DNA of 6,094 nt. Source: Spirochaetaceae bacterium (GTDB lineage Bacteria; Spirochaetota; Spirochaetia; SZUA-6; Bin103). The DNA lies in contig JAPPKD010000164.1 in the NCBI GenBank assembly GCA_028820215.1, forward strand, positions 1-6,094, written 5' to 3'. The notes under the pieces are model-generated. The model was given only the letters and a program-made list of their open reading frames with translations. It made no database searches and was not told the origin of the DNA. Both the position numbers and the translations under genes were made by a program. The number at the start of each line of letters is the position of its first letter. Positions within the stretch are counted from its first letter, which is position 1. Below are positions 1 to 5,935 of the stretch, one piece after another.

Positions 1-1
1 C

Positions 2-184
2 GTGATGGAGCAGGCCACCGGCACCGGCTGGAGTCTGCGCCGGTTGCGCGAGCGGGTCCTGCGGGTGGCCAGCCGCGTGGTCCGCCACGGGCGCAGGCTG
101 ACGTTCGTTATCGCCCAGGACGCGGCCGCCGATTGGCTGCGGCTGTGGGGCAAGCTCGGCGCGCTCGACTGGGCGCCGGGCTGA
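2..184 (+). CDS. C-terminal fragment of an IS1380-like DDE transposase (5' end outside window)
   Basis: The frame is open from the window edge to a TGA at 182-184, giving about 60 residues. What is visible is a basic amphipathic stretch (LRRLRERVLRVASRVVRHGR), then a short hydrophobic beta-like segment (LTFVIA), then a Trp/Leu-rich end. This Arg-rich 'RVVRHGRR' plus hydrophobic strand arrangement is how transposases of the IS1380 group (DDE group 1) usually end, after the last catalytic acidic residue. No catalytic DDE residue lies in the visible part, so the family call rests on tail similarity recalled from memory. The gene may be complete upstream or an old remnant; I could not recognise a terminal inverted repeat downstream. 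Another DDE transposase family is the main alternative. Confidence 0.6.
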   Translation: MMEQATGTGWSLRRLRERVLRVASRVVRHGRRLTFVIAQDAAADWLRLWGKLGALDWAPG

Positions 185-197
185 TCCGCAGCCCGGC
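175..197 (+). repeat. 8-bp perfect stem-loop across the transposase stop codon
   Basis: GCCGGGCT (175-182) pairs perfectly with AGCCCGGC (190-197) around a 7-base loop, and the TGA stop lies at the stem/loop junction. No T-run follows, so it is not a classical intrinsic terminator. It could slow transcription or protect the 3' end of the transposase message. Short perfect stems are fairly common in DNA this GC-rich. Confidence 0.45.
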
Positions 198-226
198 ACT
201 CCGATCCGCTCGCCGGCGTCCTCCTA

Positions 227-266
227 CGGGGCGTGCTGGGTCCGGCTCATCTCCCGGCACGCCTCG
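227..266 (+). repeat. 14-bp stem-loop in non-coding DNA after the transposase
   Basis: Bases 227-240 (CGGGGCGTGCTGGG) pair with 253-266 (CCCGGCACGCCTCG) over 14 positions, with two G-U type pairs and no bulge, around a 12-base loop. Neither side has a T-run, so it is not a textbook terminator on either strand. It lies about 40 bases beyond the transposase stop. It may be a transcription-end or RNA-processing structure, or part of a mobile-element end. The stem is directly readable; its role is unknown. Confidence 0.5.
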
Positions 267-395
267 CACACCGTCCGAGGCGGCCAGTTGCGCCCCACGG
301 ATCGCCCATCGAGCCTCCCTGGATCACGAGCAGCAACCTCCGTCCCCGCCGGTTGCTGATCCGACCCTCGAACCGCCTCCGAGCCTCAGTTCAGC

Positions 396-441
396 CAACT
401 TTCCATCCCCAGCGCGAATATTCCGGGATGAAGGGAAGTTG
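396..441 (-). repeat. 14-bp bulged stem-loop downstream of the ABC ATPase gene
   Basis: Inner stem CATCCC (404-409) pairs with GGGATG (425-430). The outer stem CAACTTTC (396-403) pairs with GGAAGTTG (434-441), with one G-U pair. A three-base AAG bulge (431-433) separates the two on one side, and the 15-base loop contains the palindrome GAATATTC. It begins about 75 bases past the stop of the minus-strand ABC ATPase, so it could mark the 3' end of that transcript. No U-run follows on the minus strand, which argues against a simple intrinsic terminator. Confidence 0.4.
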
Positions 442-515
442 CGAACGAACCGGCACCTCGCCTCCGCGAATTACGCGAAGGCGTTTCCCGACTCGCCAAG
501 CACGCTCTTTGCGAA

Positions 516-2066
516 CTACTCTTCCTTGCCGGCGGACGTCTCCCCGACACCGGCCATGAGCAGGCCGACTCGCTCGCGGTCGACGCGATTCGCCGGATGG
601 GTCGCCGAGAGTTCGCCGCGGGACATCACCGCGATTCGGTCGGCGATCTCGAAGATCTCGTCCAGGTCCTGGCTGATGACCAGCACCGCCGCGCCGTCCT
701 TGGCCATGTCGGCGAGCACCTGCCGGATCAGCGCCGCCGCGCCCGCGTCCACGCCCCAGGTGGGCTGATTGATCACCAGGACCGCGGGCTCGCGGTCGAG
801 CTCCCGGCCGACCACGAACTTCTGCAGATTCCCGCCGGACAGTTCGCTTGCCTGCGGGTTCGCCTCGCTGATGCGCACGTCGAACCGCTCGGTGACCCGC
901 TGTGTCACCGAACGGGTTCCGGACCGGTCGACGAACCCGCCGCGCACCAATCCGCGATCGGACGCGTGACGCGTGAGCAGGACGTTCTCGGAAAGCTCCA
1001 TGCCCGGCACGGCGCTGTGGCCGAGCCGTTCTTCCGGCACGAAGGCGGCGCCCAGCCGGCGCCTCGCGGTCACGCCGCGTGTCCCGCATGGTTGTCCGGC
1101 GATCGTGATCGCGCCCGCCGACGGAGCCAGCCGTTCCCCGGACAGGGCCTCGAACAGCTCGGACTGGCCATTGCCCGCGACTCCGGCTATCGCCGTCACT
1201 TCGCCGGCGCGGACGGTGAGCTCGATGTCGCGCAGCGCAACACCGAACGGTCCCTCCGCCGCCAGCGTCAGCCCGTTGACGGCGAGCGCCGCTTCGCCGT
1301 CGTGCGCGTGTCCCTCCGCGCGCACGGCGTGGACGTCCTCGCCGACCATCAGCCGCGCCAGGGACGCCGCCGTCTCGGCCTGCGGGTCGACGCTCGCGAC
1401 GACCTTGGCGCGGCGCAGGATCGTGGCGTCGTGGCAGAGCCGCTGCACCTCCTCCAGCCGATGGGAGATGTAGAGCACCGCGCACCCGTCGTCGGCCAGG
1501 CGCCGCAGCGTCAGGAAGAGCTGATCCGCCTCCTGCGGCGTGAGCACGGAGGTCGGCTCGTCCATGATCAGCAGGCGGGGCTCCTGCAGCAGGCAGCGCA
1601 CGATCTCGATGCGCTGCCGCTCGCCGACGGACAGGTCCGCGACCAGCGCCCCCGGTTCCAGCGGCAGCCCGTACTCCGCGGACACGGCGGTCACGCGCCG
1701 GGCCAGGGCGCCGGGGTCGAACCGGCCGGGCAGCGCCAGCGCGATGTTCTCGACCACGGTCAACGCCTCGAACAGGGAGAAGTGCTGAAAGACCATGGCG
1801 ATGCCGAGCCGGCGCGCGGCGGCGGGACTGGCGATGGAGACCGGTTGGCCGCGCCAGCGCAGCGTGCCGGCGGTCGGCTGCAGCGCCCCGTACATGATCT
1901 TGACCAGGGTCGACTTGCCGGCACCGTTCTCGCCGAGCAGGGCATGGATCTGGCCGGGGCGAAGCCTCAGGGTGACCCGGTCGTTGGCCGTGAAGTCGCC
2001 GTAGCGCTTGACGATGTGGAGTGCCTCCAGCAGGTACTCGCCGCCCGCCTCGCCCGTGTCGCTCAT
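516..2066 (-). CDS. Tandem-domain ABC transporter ATPase, nucleoside/simple-sugar uptake type (BmpA-associated)
   Basis: This 516-residue protein has two fused nucleotide-binding domains and would energise an importer at the inner face of the membrane. Domain 1 is intact: Walker A GENGAGKST (45-53), Q-loop Gln94, signature LSVGERQR (145-152), Walker B LLIMDEP with Glu170, and switch His202. Domain 2 is degenerate: GVAGNGQSEL (295-304) replaces Walker A, the signature LSGGN (409-413) is kept, INQPTWGVD (432-440) replaces the Walker B Asp-Glu, and ISQDLDE replaces the switch His. This one-active-site pattern and the length fit the sugar/purine-nucleoside importer ATPases that work with BmpA-like lipoproteins. 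The ATG at 2066 is chosen because the family N-terminus begins just after it; a GTG at 2138 would add 24 unlike residues. No permease or binding protein adjoins it, so the substrate is open. Confidence 0.9.
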   Translation of the reverse strand: MSDTGEAGGEYLLEALHIVKRYGDFTANDRVTLRLRPGQIHALLGENGAGKSTLVKIMYGALQPTAGTLRWRGQPVSIASPAAARRLGIAMVFQHFSLFEALTVVENIALALPGRFDPGALARRVTAVSAEYGLPLEPGALVADLSVGERQRIEIVRCLLQEPRLLIMDEPTSVLTPQEADQLFLTLRRLADDGCAVLYISHRLEEVQRLCHDATILRRAKVVASVDPQAETAASLARLMVGEDVHAVRAEGHAHDGEAALAVNGLTLAAEGPFGVALRDIELTVRAGEVTAIAGVAGNGQSELFEALSGERLAPSAGAITIAGQPCGTRGVTARRRLGAAFVPEERLGHSAVPGMELSENVLLTRHASDRGLVRGGFVDRSGTRSVTQRVTERFDVRISEANPQASELSGGNLQKFVVGRELDREPAVLVINQPTWGVDAGAAALIRQVLADMAKDGAAVLVISQDLDEIFEIADRIAVMSRGELSATHPANRVDRERVGLLMAGVGETSAGKEE

Positions 2067-2146
2067 TGGCCTGGAATTGTGACCAGCACGCACGCTCGCC
2101 ACAACCGGCGGTTTGACGCGGTGTGCGCTCAGCCCCACCCTGCGGC
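2067..2146. promoter_or_regulatory. Divergent intergenic control region between ABC ATPase and sulfatase
   Basis: Eighty bases separate the two divergent ATG starts, so promoters for both genes must lie here or inside the genes. On the minus strand TTGTGG (2099-2104) and CACAAT (2076-2081) stand exactly 17 bases apart. They match a sigma-70 -35/-10 pair at 3 and 4 of 6 positions, but would start transcription almost at the ATG. The same bases form a dyad TTGTG (2077-2081) and CACAA (2100-2104), possibly a regulator site. On the plus strand TTGACG (2113-2118) resembles a -35, with no good -10 before the sulfatase ATG. Neither gene has a strong Shine-Dalgarno. Confidence 0.3.
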
Positions 2147-3601
2147 ATGCCCCGGCATCCGAACATCCTGCTGGTCATGTGCGACCAGTGGCGGGCCGCC
2201 AGCACCGGCTTCGCGGGCGACCCGGCGGTGCGGACCCCGACGCTGGACCGTCTTGCCGCGCAGGGGACGGTCCTGGAAACCGCCTACTGCTCCTCGCCGG
2301 TCTGCTCGCCCGCGCGCGCGAGCTGGCTGACCGGGCTATATCCGCACGGGCACGGCCAGCTCGACAACTACGGACCGGGGGTGCCGGAGGGCACCGGCCT
2401 CCGCCTTCCCGCCCGGACCATCACCATCGGCGACCTGCTCAGCGACGCGGGCTACCGGTGCGGGATCTCCGGTCCCTGGCATCTCGGCGACGACGAGCTC
2501 CCGCAGCACGGATTCGAGCAATGGGACGTCTACCGGTACCACGCCGATCCCGAGCGCACGGACCCGTACCTGCGCCACCTGCGGGAGCATGGCCTGGAGG
2601 CTGCGTTCGATCACGACCACCGGCAGCGGGCCATCAAGTTCACCCGGGCCATGGCCGAGGGATTCGATCCCACGACCGTGGCCGCCATCCCGACACCGCA
2701 GCAGCGCAGCACCTGGACGGTGGACCGCGCAATCGACTTCGTCCGGGCGCACGCCGGCGGCCCCGGCCCCTGGTTGCACCTGTGCAGCATCAAGGATCCG
2801 CATCCGCCGCTGGTCGCGCCGGCCGAGACGCTGGCGCTGTACGACCCCGGCGCCATGCCTCTTCCCCGCACCTGGGACGACGACCTGACGGGAAAGCCGG
2901 GGTTCCTGCGCGGCTCGGGCCATCACGCGGCGCCGCGGTTCGGCGTGCGGATCATGCGGCGGATCGCCGCGCACTACTACGCGCTCTGCACCCACGTCGA
3001 CCGCCAGCTCGGCCGGCTGCTTTCCGCCCTGGACGACACCGGCACCGCGCGCGACACCATCGTCTGCTTCATCAGCGACCACGGCGAGAGCCTGGGCGAG
3101 CACGGCCTGTACGCGAAGTCGGTCATGTACGAGCAGTCGGTCAGGGTGCCGTGGCTGCTGCGCTGGCCCGGCCGGATCATCGCCGGCGCCCGGCTGCGGC
3201 GTCCGGTGGGCGGCGTGGACCTGGTGCCCACGCTCCTGGAGCTGGCCGGAGTCCCGGCCCGGACCGCGTTTCACGGCCGCTCGCTCGCCCCGGCGCTGCT
3301 GTCGGGAACCGAGCCGCCGTCAGCGCCGGTGCTCTCCGAGATCCGCGCGCTGGAACGCGAACCGGAGGAAGCCCCGGAAAGGCTGGCCGGGACGATCATG
3401 GTGCGCGACGGCCGCTGGAAGTACATCCGCCACCGTTTCGACCCGTGCGAGGAACTGTACGATCTGCACGACGACCCCGACGAGATGGCGAACCTGATCG
3501 AAACGCATCCGTCCCGCGCCGCTGATCTGCATGCCATGATCGCCGCCGTGCTGCGCGCTCACGGCGCCGGCCCGTACGCCTGGGCCGGCGGCGATCGCTG
3601 A
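2147..3601 (+). CDS. Type I (formylglycine-dependent) sulfatase, cytoplasmic
   Basis: This 484-residue enzyme belongs to the alkaline-phosphatase-superfamily sulfatases, which hydrolyse sulfate (sometimes phosphate or phosphonate) esters. The N-terminus PNILLVMCDQW supplies the first metal ligand Asp13. The signature CSPARASWLTG carries Cys53, the residue oxidised to formylglycine, with Arg57 of the CxPxR core. A second metal site is SDHGESLGEHG with Asp311-His312, followed by active-site-type Lys324 in YAKSVMYEQ. The C-terminus has WKYIR and LYDLHDDPDEMANL, the usual end of choline-sulfatase/arylsulfatase-like members. There is no signal peptide, so the ester is probably hydrolysed inside the cell. 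The ATG at 2147 starts the protein five residues before the first strand; a GTG at 2123 is possible but adds unrelated residues. The maturing formylglycine enzyme is not in the window. It is probably co-transcribed with the downstream membrane protein. Exact substrate unknown. Confidence 0.92.
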   Translation: MPRHPNILLVMCDQWRAASTGFAGDPAVRTPTLDRLAAQGTVLETAYCSSPVCSPARASWLTGLYPHGHGQLDNYGPGVPEGTGLRLPARTITIGDLLSDAGYRCGISGPWHLGDDELPQHGFEQWDVYRYHADPERTDPYLRHLREHGLEAAFDHDHRQRAIKFTRAMAEGFDPTTVAAIPTPQQRSTWTVDRAIDFVRAHAGGPGPWLHLCSIKDPHPPLVAPAETLALYDPGAMPLPRTWDDDLTGKPGFLRGSGHHAAPRFGVRIMRRIAAHYYALCTHVDRQLGRLLSALDDTGTARDTIVCFISDHGESLGEHGLYAKSVMYEQSVRVPWLLRWPGRIIAGARLRRPVGGVDLVPTLLELAGVPARTAFHGRSLAPALLSGTEPPSAPVLSEIRALEREPEEAPERLAGTIMVRDGRWKYIRHRFDPCEELYDLHDDPDEMANLIETHPSRAADLHAMIAAVLRAHGAGPYAWAGGDR

Positions 3602-3631
3602 CGCCTCCGGCGACCTGCCGCTGAACGAACC

Positions 3632-4606
3632 GTGATCCCTGCCGAGGTGCTGATGGTGGTGGGCTTCGTGATGGCCTCCTATTCGATCGTCGGCAACGAC
3701 GCGATCCAGACTCTGGGGACGCTGCTCAGCTCCAACGCCCATCGTCCGTGGTGGCTGCTGTGGCTGTTCGCCGGCGCCGTCATGGTGGCGGTGCTGACCT
3801 ACGGCTGGCTCGTCCACGGCGACGTCTCTTACGGGCGCCTGCAGACGATACCGTTTCCCGACCGCTTTACCTGGATCTACTGCGCGCCGCCGCTCGTGCT
3901 GCTCCTGCTCACGCGCGGCGGCATCCCGGTCAGCACCACGTTCCTGACGCTGACGCTGTTCGCCCCGAAGGCGCTGTCGAGCATGCTGATCAAGTCACTG
4001 CTCGGCTACGCCACCGCGTTCGTGATCGCCATCCTGGTCTACCGATTCGTCACCCGGCACCTGGAGTCCCGATTCAGCCGTACGCCCGGACCGGTGAGCG
4101 CCTGGTGGATCGTCGCCCAGTGGTGCTCGACCGGGTTCCTGTGGAGCCAGTGGCTGATCCAGGACCTGGCCAACATCTTCGTGTTCCTGCCGCGGCAACT
4201 GTCCCCGGCCTGGTTTCTCATGGCGGTCGGGGTGATGCTGCTGCTGCACGCCGTCATCTTCGCCACGCGCGGCGGCGCCATCCAGAAAGTCGTACTGACC
4301 AAAAGCAATACCACCGACATCCGCTCGGCGACCTTCGTGGACCTGATCTACGGCGTGGTGCTGCTCCTGTTCAAGGAGGTGAGCAACATCCCCATGAGCA
4401 CGACCTGGGTGTTCGTGGGCCTGCTGGCGGGACGCGAGATCGCCATCGCATGGAACCAGCGGCATCGCAGCCGCCGCGAGGTGTCCCGGCTGGTGCTGTC
4501 CGACTTCGCCAAGATCGTCACCGGCCTGGCCGTGAGCGTCGGCCTGGCACTTGCGCTGCCGGCTGGAGAGGATCGTCGCCTGACCGATCGGCGCGCGGGC
4601 GCCTGA
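3632..4606 (+). CDS. Multi-pass membrane protein, divergent PiT-type (phosphate/sulfate permease) relative
   Basis: A 324-residue membrane protein with about eight hydrophobic segments (near residues 5-20, 40-60, 81-93, 97-110, 122-140, 192-210, 233-248, 255-273, with another at 293-310). Two motif pairs recur. GNDAIQTLGT (21-30, Asp23) and QDLANIFVF (177-185, Asp178) resemble the GxNDVANA signature of PiT permeases. GIPVSTTF (97-104) and NIPMSTTW (252-259) resemble the PVSTTH signature. The distance from Asp to the first Ser is 78 residues in both halves, as expected of an internal duplication. At 324 residues it is shorter than usual PiT proteins, which have a longer central loop. It starts 30 bases after the sulfatase, same strand. 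The GTG at 3632 opens the frame; an ATG at 3653 has a better ribosome site (GAGG, 5-base spacer) but shortens the first helix. Likely cargo is phosphate or sulfate; this is inference. Confidence 0.75.
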   Translation: MIPAEVLMVVGFVMASYSIVGNDAIQTLGTLLSSNAHRPWWLLWLFAGAVMVAVLTYGWLVHGDVSYGRLQTIPFPDRFTWIYCAPPLVLLLLTRGGIPVSTTFLTLTLFAPKALSSMLIKSLLGYATAFVIAILVYRFVTRHLESRFSRTPGPVSAWWIVAQWCSTGFLWSQWLIQDLANIFVFLPRQLSPAWFLMAVGVMLLLHAVIFATRGGAIQKVVLTKSNTTDIRSATFVDLIYGVVLLLFKEVSNIPMSTTWVFVGLLAGREIAIAWNQRHRSRREVSRLVLSDFAKIVTGLAVSVGLALALPAGEDRRLTDRRAGA

Positions 4607-4643
4607 TGCCGTGCCGGCAGAGCGTTGCGCGCAGCCTCCGGCG

Positions 4644-5558
4644 CTATCCCGTAGTTCGGTGACTTGACGATGACGTCGGGCGCGCATCAAGGACACGCCG
4701 ATACTCGCGAATCTTGTCGTGGAGCCAGTCGGCCATGTCGGTCCAGTTGGCGCGATTCTTCGTATCCACTTTATAGTGGCTGTTCGCGAAGCTACCCCCT
4801 GACGTTCCATCGCCGATCTCCACTCCGATTGCATCGCGGAGGTCTCCTTCCCAAGCCAGGATCCGCTCTCGTACCTTGTCAGCCGGCTCGCTCCGTCTGC
4901 CGCGTACCCACACGCCTACGGAACCCTTCGCCAAGTACAGCGACAGGTTCAGCTCAGCCGACTTGATCGGCACCCAGAAAGAAGACCCCGCATATCCGGG
5001 AGGGACGCCGTCATCGGGGTGCCGCTTCAAGTAGTGAGCCCAAAACTCACGTCGAAACTCGCTCCTGTCGCTGCCGACCGTCTCTCGTACGATCCGGTCC
5101 CACGCGCTGGGACGCTCCAACACCTCGAACAGTGGGACCATCGGCGAGTCGGCGATCTGCACGACGCGGACCCGCACCGCAAAGAACGCAAACGGCTCTG
5201 CAGTGTGATCGTTCAGCCAGCGGATTGCCGATCGGTGCGAGTCGCGAAAGTCCGGCGCGATCCAGACAACAGTCTGCGCCTGCACGCCGGCAAGATAGGT
5301 GAGAATCTGGCCGAGATGGGTGTGGTCAGAGCCCTGCAACTGGTTCTCGATAAGCACGCGGCTGTCGTCGGATGGGTTGCGGGCGACGATATCGGCCGAG
5401 AATTGCTCAACCTCGACTTCGGTCCCCTCGAGTTCCATGGGAACGCCGATCGCGTCGGACAGCCGCTCCATGTTCTTGGCTAACCACGGCGTGAAGTCGT
5501 TTGCTTCATGGTCCCACACTTCGCGCAGGGCCACGTTCTTCAACTCACCAAACTCCAA
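4644..5558 (-). CDS. DUF4268 domain protein with N-terminal PD-(D/E)XK-like nuclease fold
   Basis: With a TTG start at 5558 this is a 304-residue soluble protein. Its N-terminus (MEFGELKNVALREVW, then HEANDFTPWL) matches how DUF4268 proteins normally begin. The nuclease-like core has FSADIVA with Asp56, then LIENQLQGSDHTHLGQIL with Glu71 and Gln73, then VVWIAPDF and a WLN segment (114-116). This gives a D...ExQ arrangement in place of the canonical D...ExK. The DUF4268 region covers roughly 160-290 (FWAHYL, WVPIKSAELNLSLYL, WTDMADWLHDKI). The family is uncharacterised, often found with mobile or defence genes; no function is claimed. A longer reading from ATG 5786 adds 76 residues of unlike, Pro/Ser/Arg-rich sequence and is rejected. 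The gene is visibly richer in A/T than its neighbours, suggesting transfer. It converges on the PiT-like gene with a 37-base gap. Confidence 0.85.
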   Translation of the reverse strand: MEFGELKNVALREVWDHEANDFTPWLAKNMERLSDAIGVPMELEGTEVEVEQFSADIVARNPSDDSRVLIENQLQGSDHTHLGQILTYLAGVQAQTVVWIAPDFRDSHRSAIRWLNDHTAEPFAFFAVRVRVVQIADSPMVPLFEVLERPSAWDRIVRETVGSDRSEFRREFWAHYLKRHPDDGVPPGYAGSSFWVPIKSAELNLSLYLAKGSVGVWVRGRRSEPADKVRERILAWEGDLRDAIGVEIGDGTSGGSFANSHYKVDTKNRANWTDMADWLHDKIREYRRVLDARPTSSSSHRTTG

Positions 5559-5559
5559 G

Positions 5560-5607
5560 TCAGTCTCTCCGAACCCCAGTCTGAGTCGCTTCGTACGGAT
5601 CGAGCAT
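5560..5607 (-). CDS. 15-residue upstream ORF, possibly translationally coupled to the DUF4268 gene
   Basis: On the minus strand an ATG (5605-5607) follows GGAAGAG (5614-5620) at a six-base spacing, which is a better start signal than that of the main gene. It encodes MLDPYEATQTGVRRD and stops at TGA (5560-5562), one base before the TTG of the DUF4268 gene. It may be a leader that couples translation of the downstream gene. Alternatively a single-base indel (real or a sequencing error) broke an original N-terminal extension from the main frame, because removing one base would fuse it to the DUF4268 start. No slippery heptamer is seen. The peptide is not recognised. Confidence 0.35.
   Translation of the reverse strand: MLDPYEATQTGVRRD
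5565..5570 (-). promoter_or_regulatory. Shine-Dalgarno site supporting the TTG start of the DUF4268 gene
   Basis: Minus-strand GGAGAG lies six bases upstream of the TTG at 5558, a good spacing. It sits inside the overlapping upstream mini-ORF, so ribosomes translating that ORF would cover and then free the site. It decides the TTG as start because no in-frame ATG lies nearby: the next ones are Met30 inside the conserved domain and 5786 far upstream. Confidence 0.55.
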
Positions 5608-5760
5608 AGCAGGCTCTTCCGGGTTTCGTGTGGATAAGAGGGCCATGAGGCCGGCGGCGACGAGGTCGACCGGTCCCTGAGGCCGCCGCCATCCGGCGCG
5701 GCGGCAGCGGGCGTGCCGCGAAAAAGATCGAAGATTCTTGTCGCAGGGTCTTGACGGGGT

Positions 5761-5774
5761 TTCGCGCCTGCGAA
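5761..5774. repeat. Short inverted repeat TTCGC/GCGAA
   Basis: TTCGC (5761-5765) and GCGAA (5770-5774) are perfect 5-base inverted copies around GCCT. Weak on its own; listed because two longer dyads follow within 100 bases. Confidence 0.3.
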
Positions 5775-5800
5775 GTGACACGCCAACGCACGTACCCGTC

Positions 5801-5820
5801 GCTTCCGGACTCCCGGAAGC
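5801..5820. repeat. Perfect 8-bp stem with 4-base loop
   Basis: GCTTCCGG (5801-5808) pairs perfectly with CCGGAAGC (5813-5820) around ACTC, a compact stable hairpin. No T-run follows on either strand, so it is not a simple intrinsic terminator. It may be an RNA structure in a leader, an operator, or a terminator needing a factor. It lies 116 bases before the HNH-type start. Confidence 0.45.
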
Positions 5821-5852
5821 TCGGATGCCCGTTCGGACGCCCAGCACCCCTT

Positions 5853-5866
5853 TCAGTGCCCACTGA
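5853..5866. promoter_or_regulatory. 14-bp palindrome, possible operator for the HNH-type gene
   Basis: TCAGTG (5853-5858) and CACTGA (5861-5866) are perfect inverted half-sites around CC. The compact symmetric form and position, 70 bases before the HNH-type ATG, would suit a dimeric repressor or activator. No matching second copy was noticed in the window, so the role is a guess. Confidence 0.3.
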
Positions 5867-5935
5867 GCGCGGATCCGTTGCCGGTCGCGGACTCGACCAA
5901 AGGGTCTATATCAAAACCAGTATTACATTAACTCC

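Larger units (their letters stand above)
185..515. other. Non-coding stretch between transposase remnant and ABC ATPase
   Basis: I see no gene here. The open frames crossing it on the plus strand give low-complexity Arg/Pro/Ser-rich peptides with no recognisable domain, as expected of GC-rich shadow frames. It holds the two strong stem-loops listed separately. The permease gene expected just downstream of a BmpA-type ABC ATPase is absent. This may be a junction left by insertion or deletion, but no direct repeat or element end was recognised. Confidence 0.5.
5608..5935. other. Intergenic region between divergent DUF4268 and HNH-type genes
   Basis: About 330 bases with no convincing gene; the open frames here give Arg/Pro-rich peptides. 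From left to right it holds a GC-rich block (5650-5720) with complementary GGCGGC/GCCGCC runs, three inverted repeats between 5761 and 5866 (listed separately), and an A/T-rich segment (about 5905-5935) just before the HNH-type start. Both flanking genes must be controlled from here. I could not place a convincing -35/-10 pair for either. Confidence 0.4.

Noticed and set aside
175..266. Intrinsic terminators after the transposase
   Set aside because: The stems are strong but no T-run follows either one, so they are listed as stem-loops only.
391..2205. 604-codon minus-strand frame overlapping the ABC ATPase
   Set aside because: It is the same strand shifted by one frame, Arg/Gly-rich and motif-free, while the other frame carries Walker A, signature and Walker B.
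597..2330. 577-codon open frame on the plus strand opposite the ABC ATPase
   Set aside because: It is antisense to a gene with complete ABC motifs, and its peptide is Arg/Gly/Gln-rich without any domain; long shadow frames are normal at this GC.
2113..3525. 470-codon plus-strand frame overlapping the sulfatase
   Set aside because: Low-complexity Arg/Ala/Pro peptide; the sulfatase signature is in the other frame.
3748..4662. 304-codon plus-strand frame overlapping the PiT-like gene
   Set aside because: Arg/Pro/His-rich with no hydrophobic segments; the real frame shows clear membrane segments and repeated motifs.
5559..5786. 76-residue N-terminal extension of the DUF4268 protein from ATG 5786
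   Set aside because: The added sequence is Pro/Ser/Arg-rich and unlike the family, and a Shine-Dalgarno supports the TTG at 5558.
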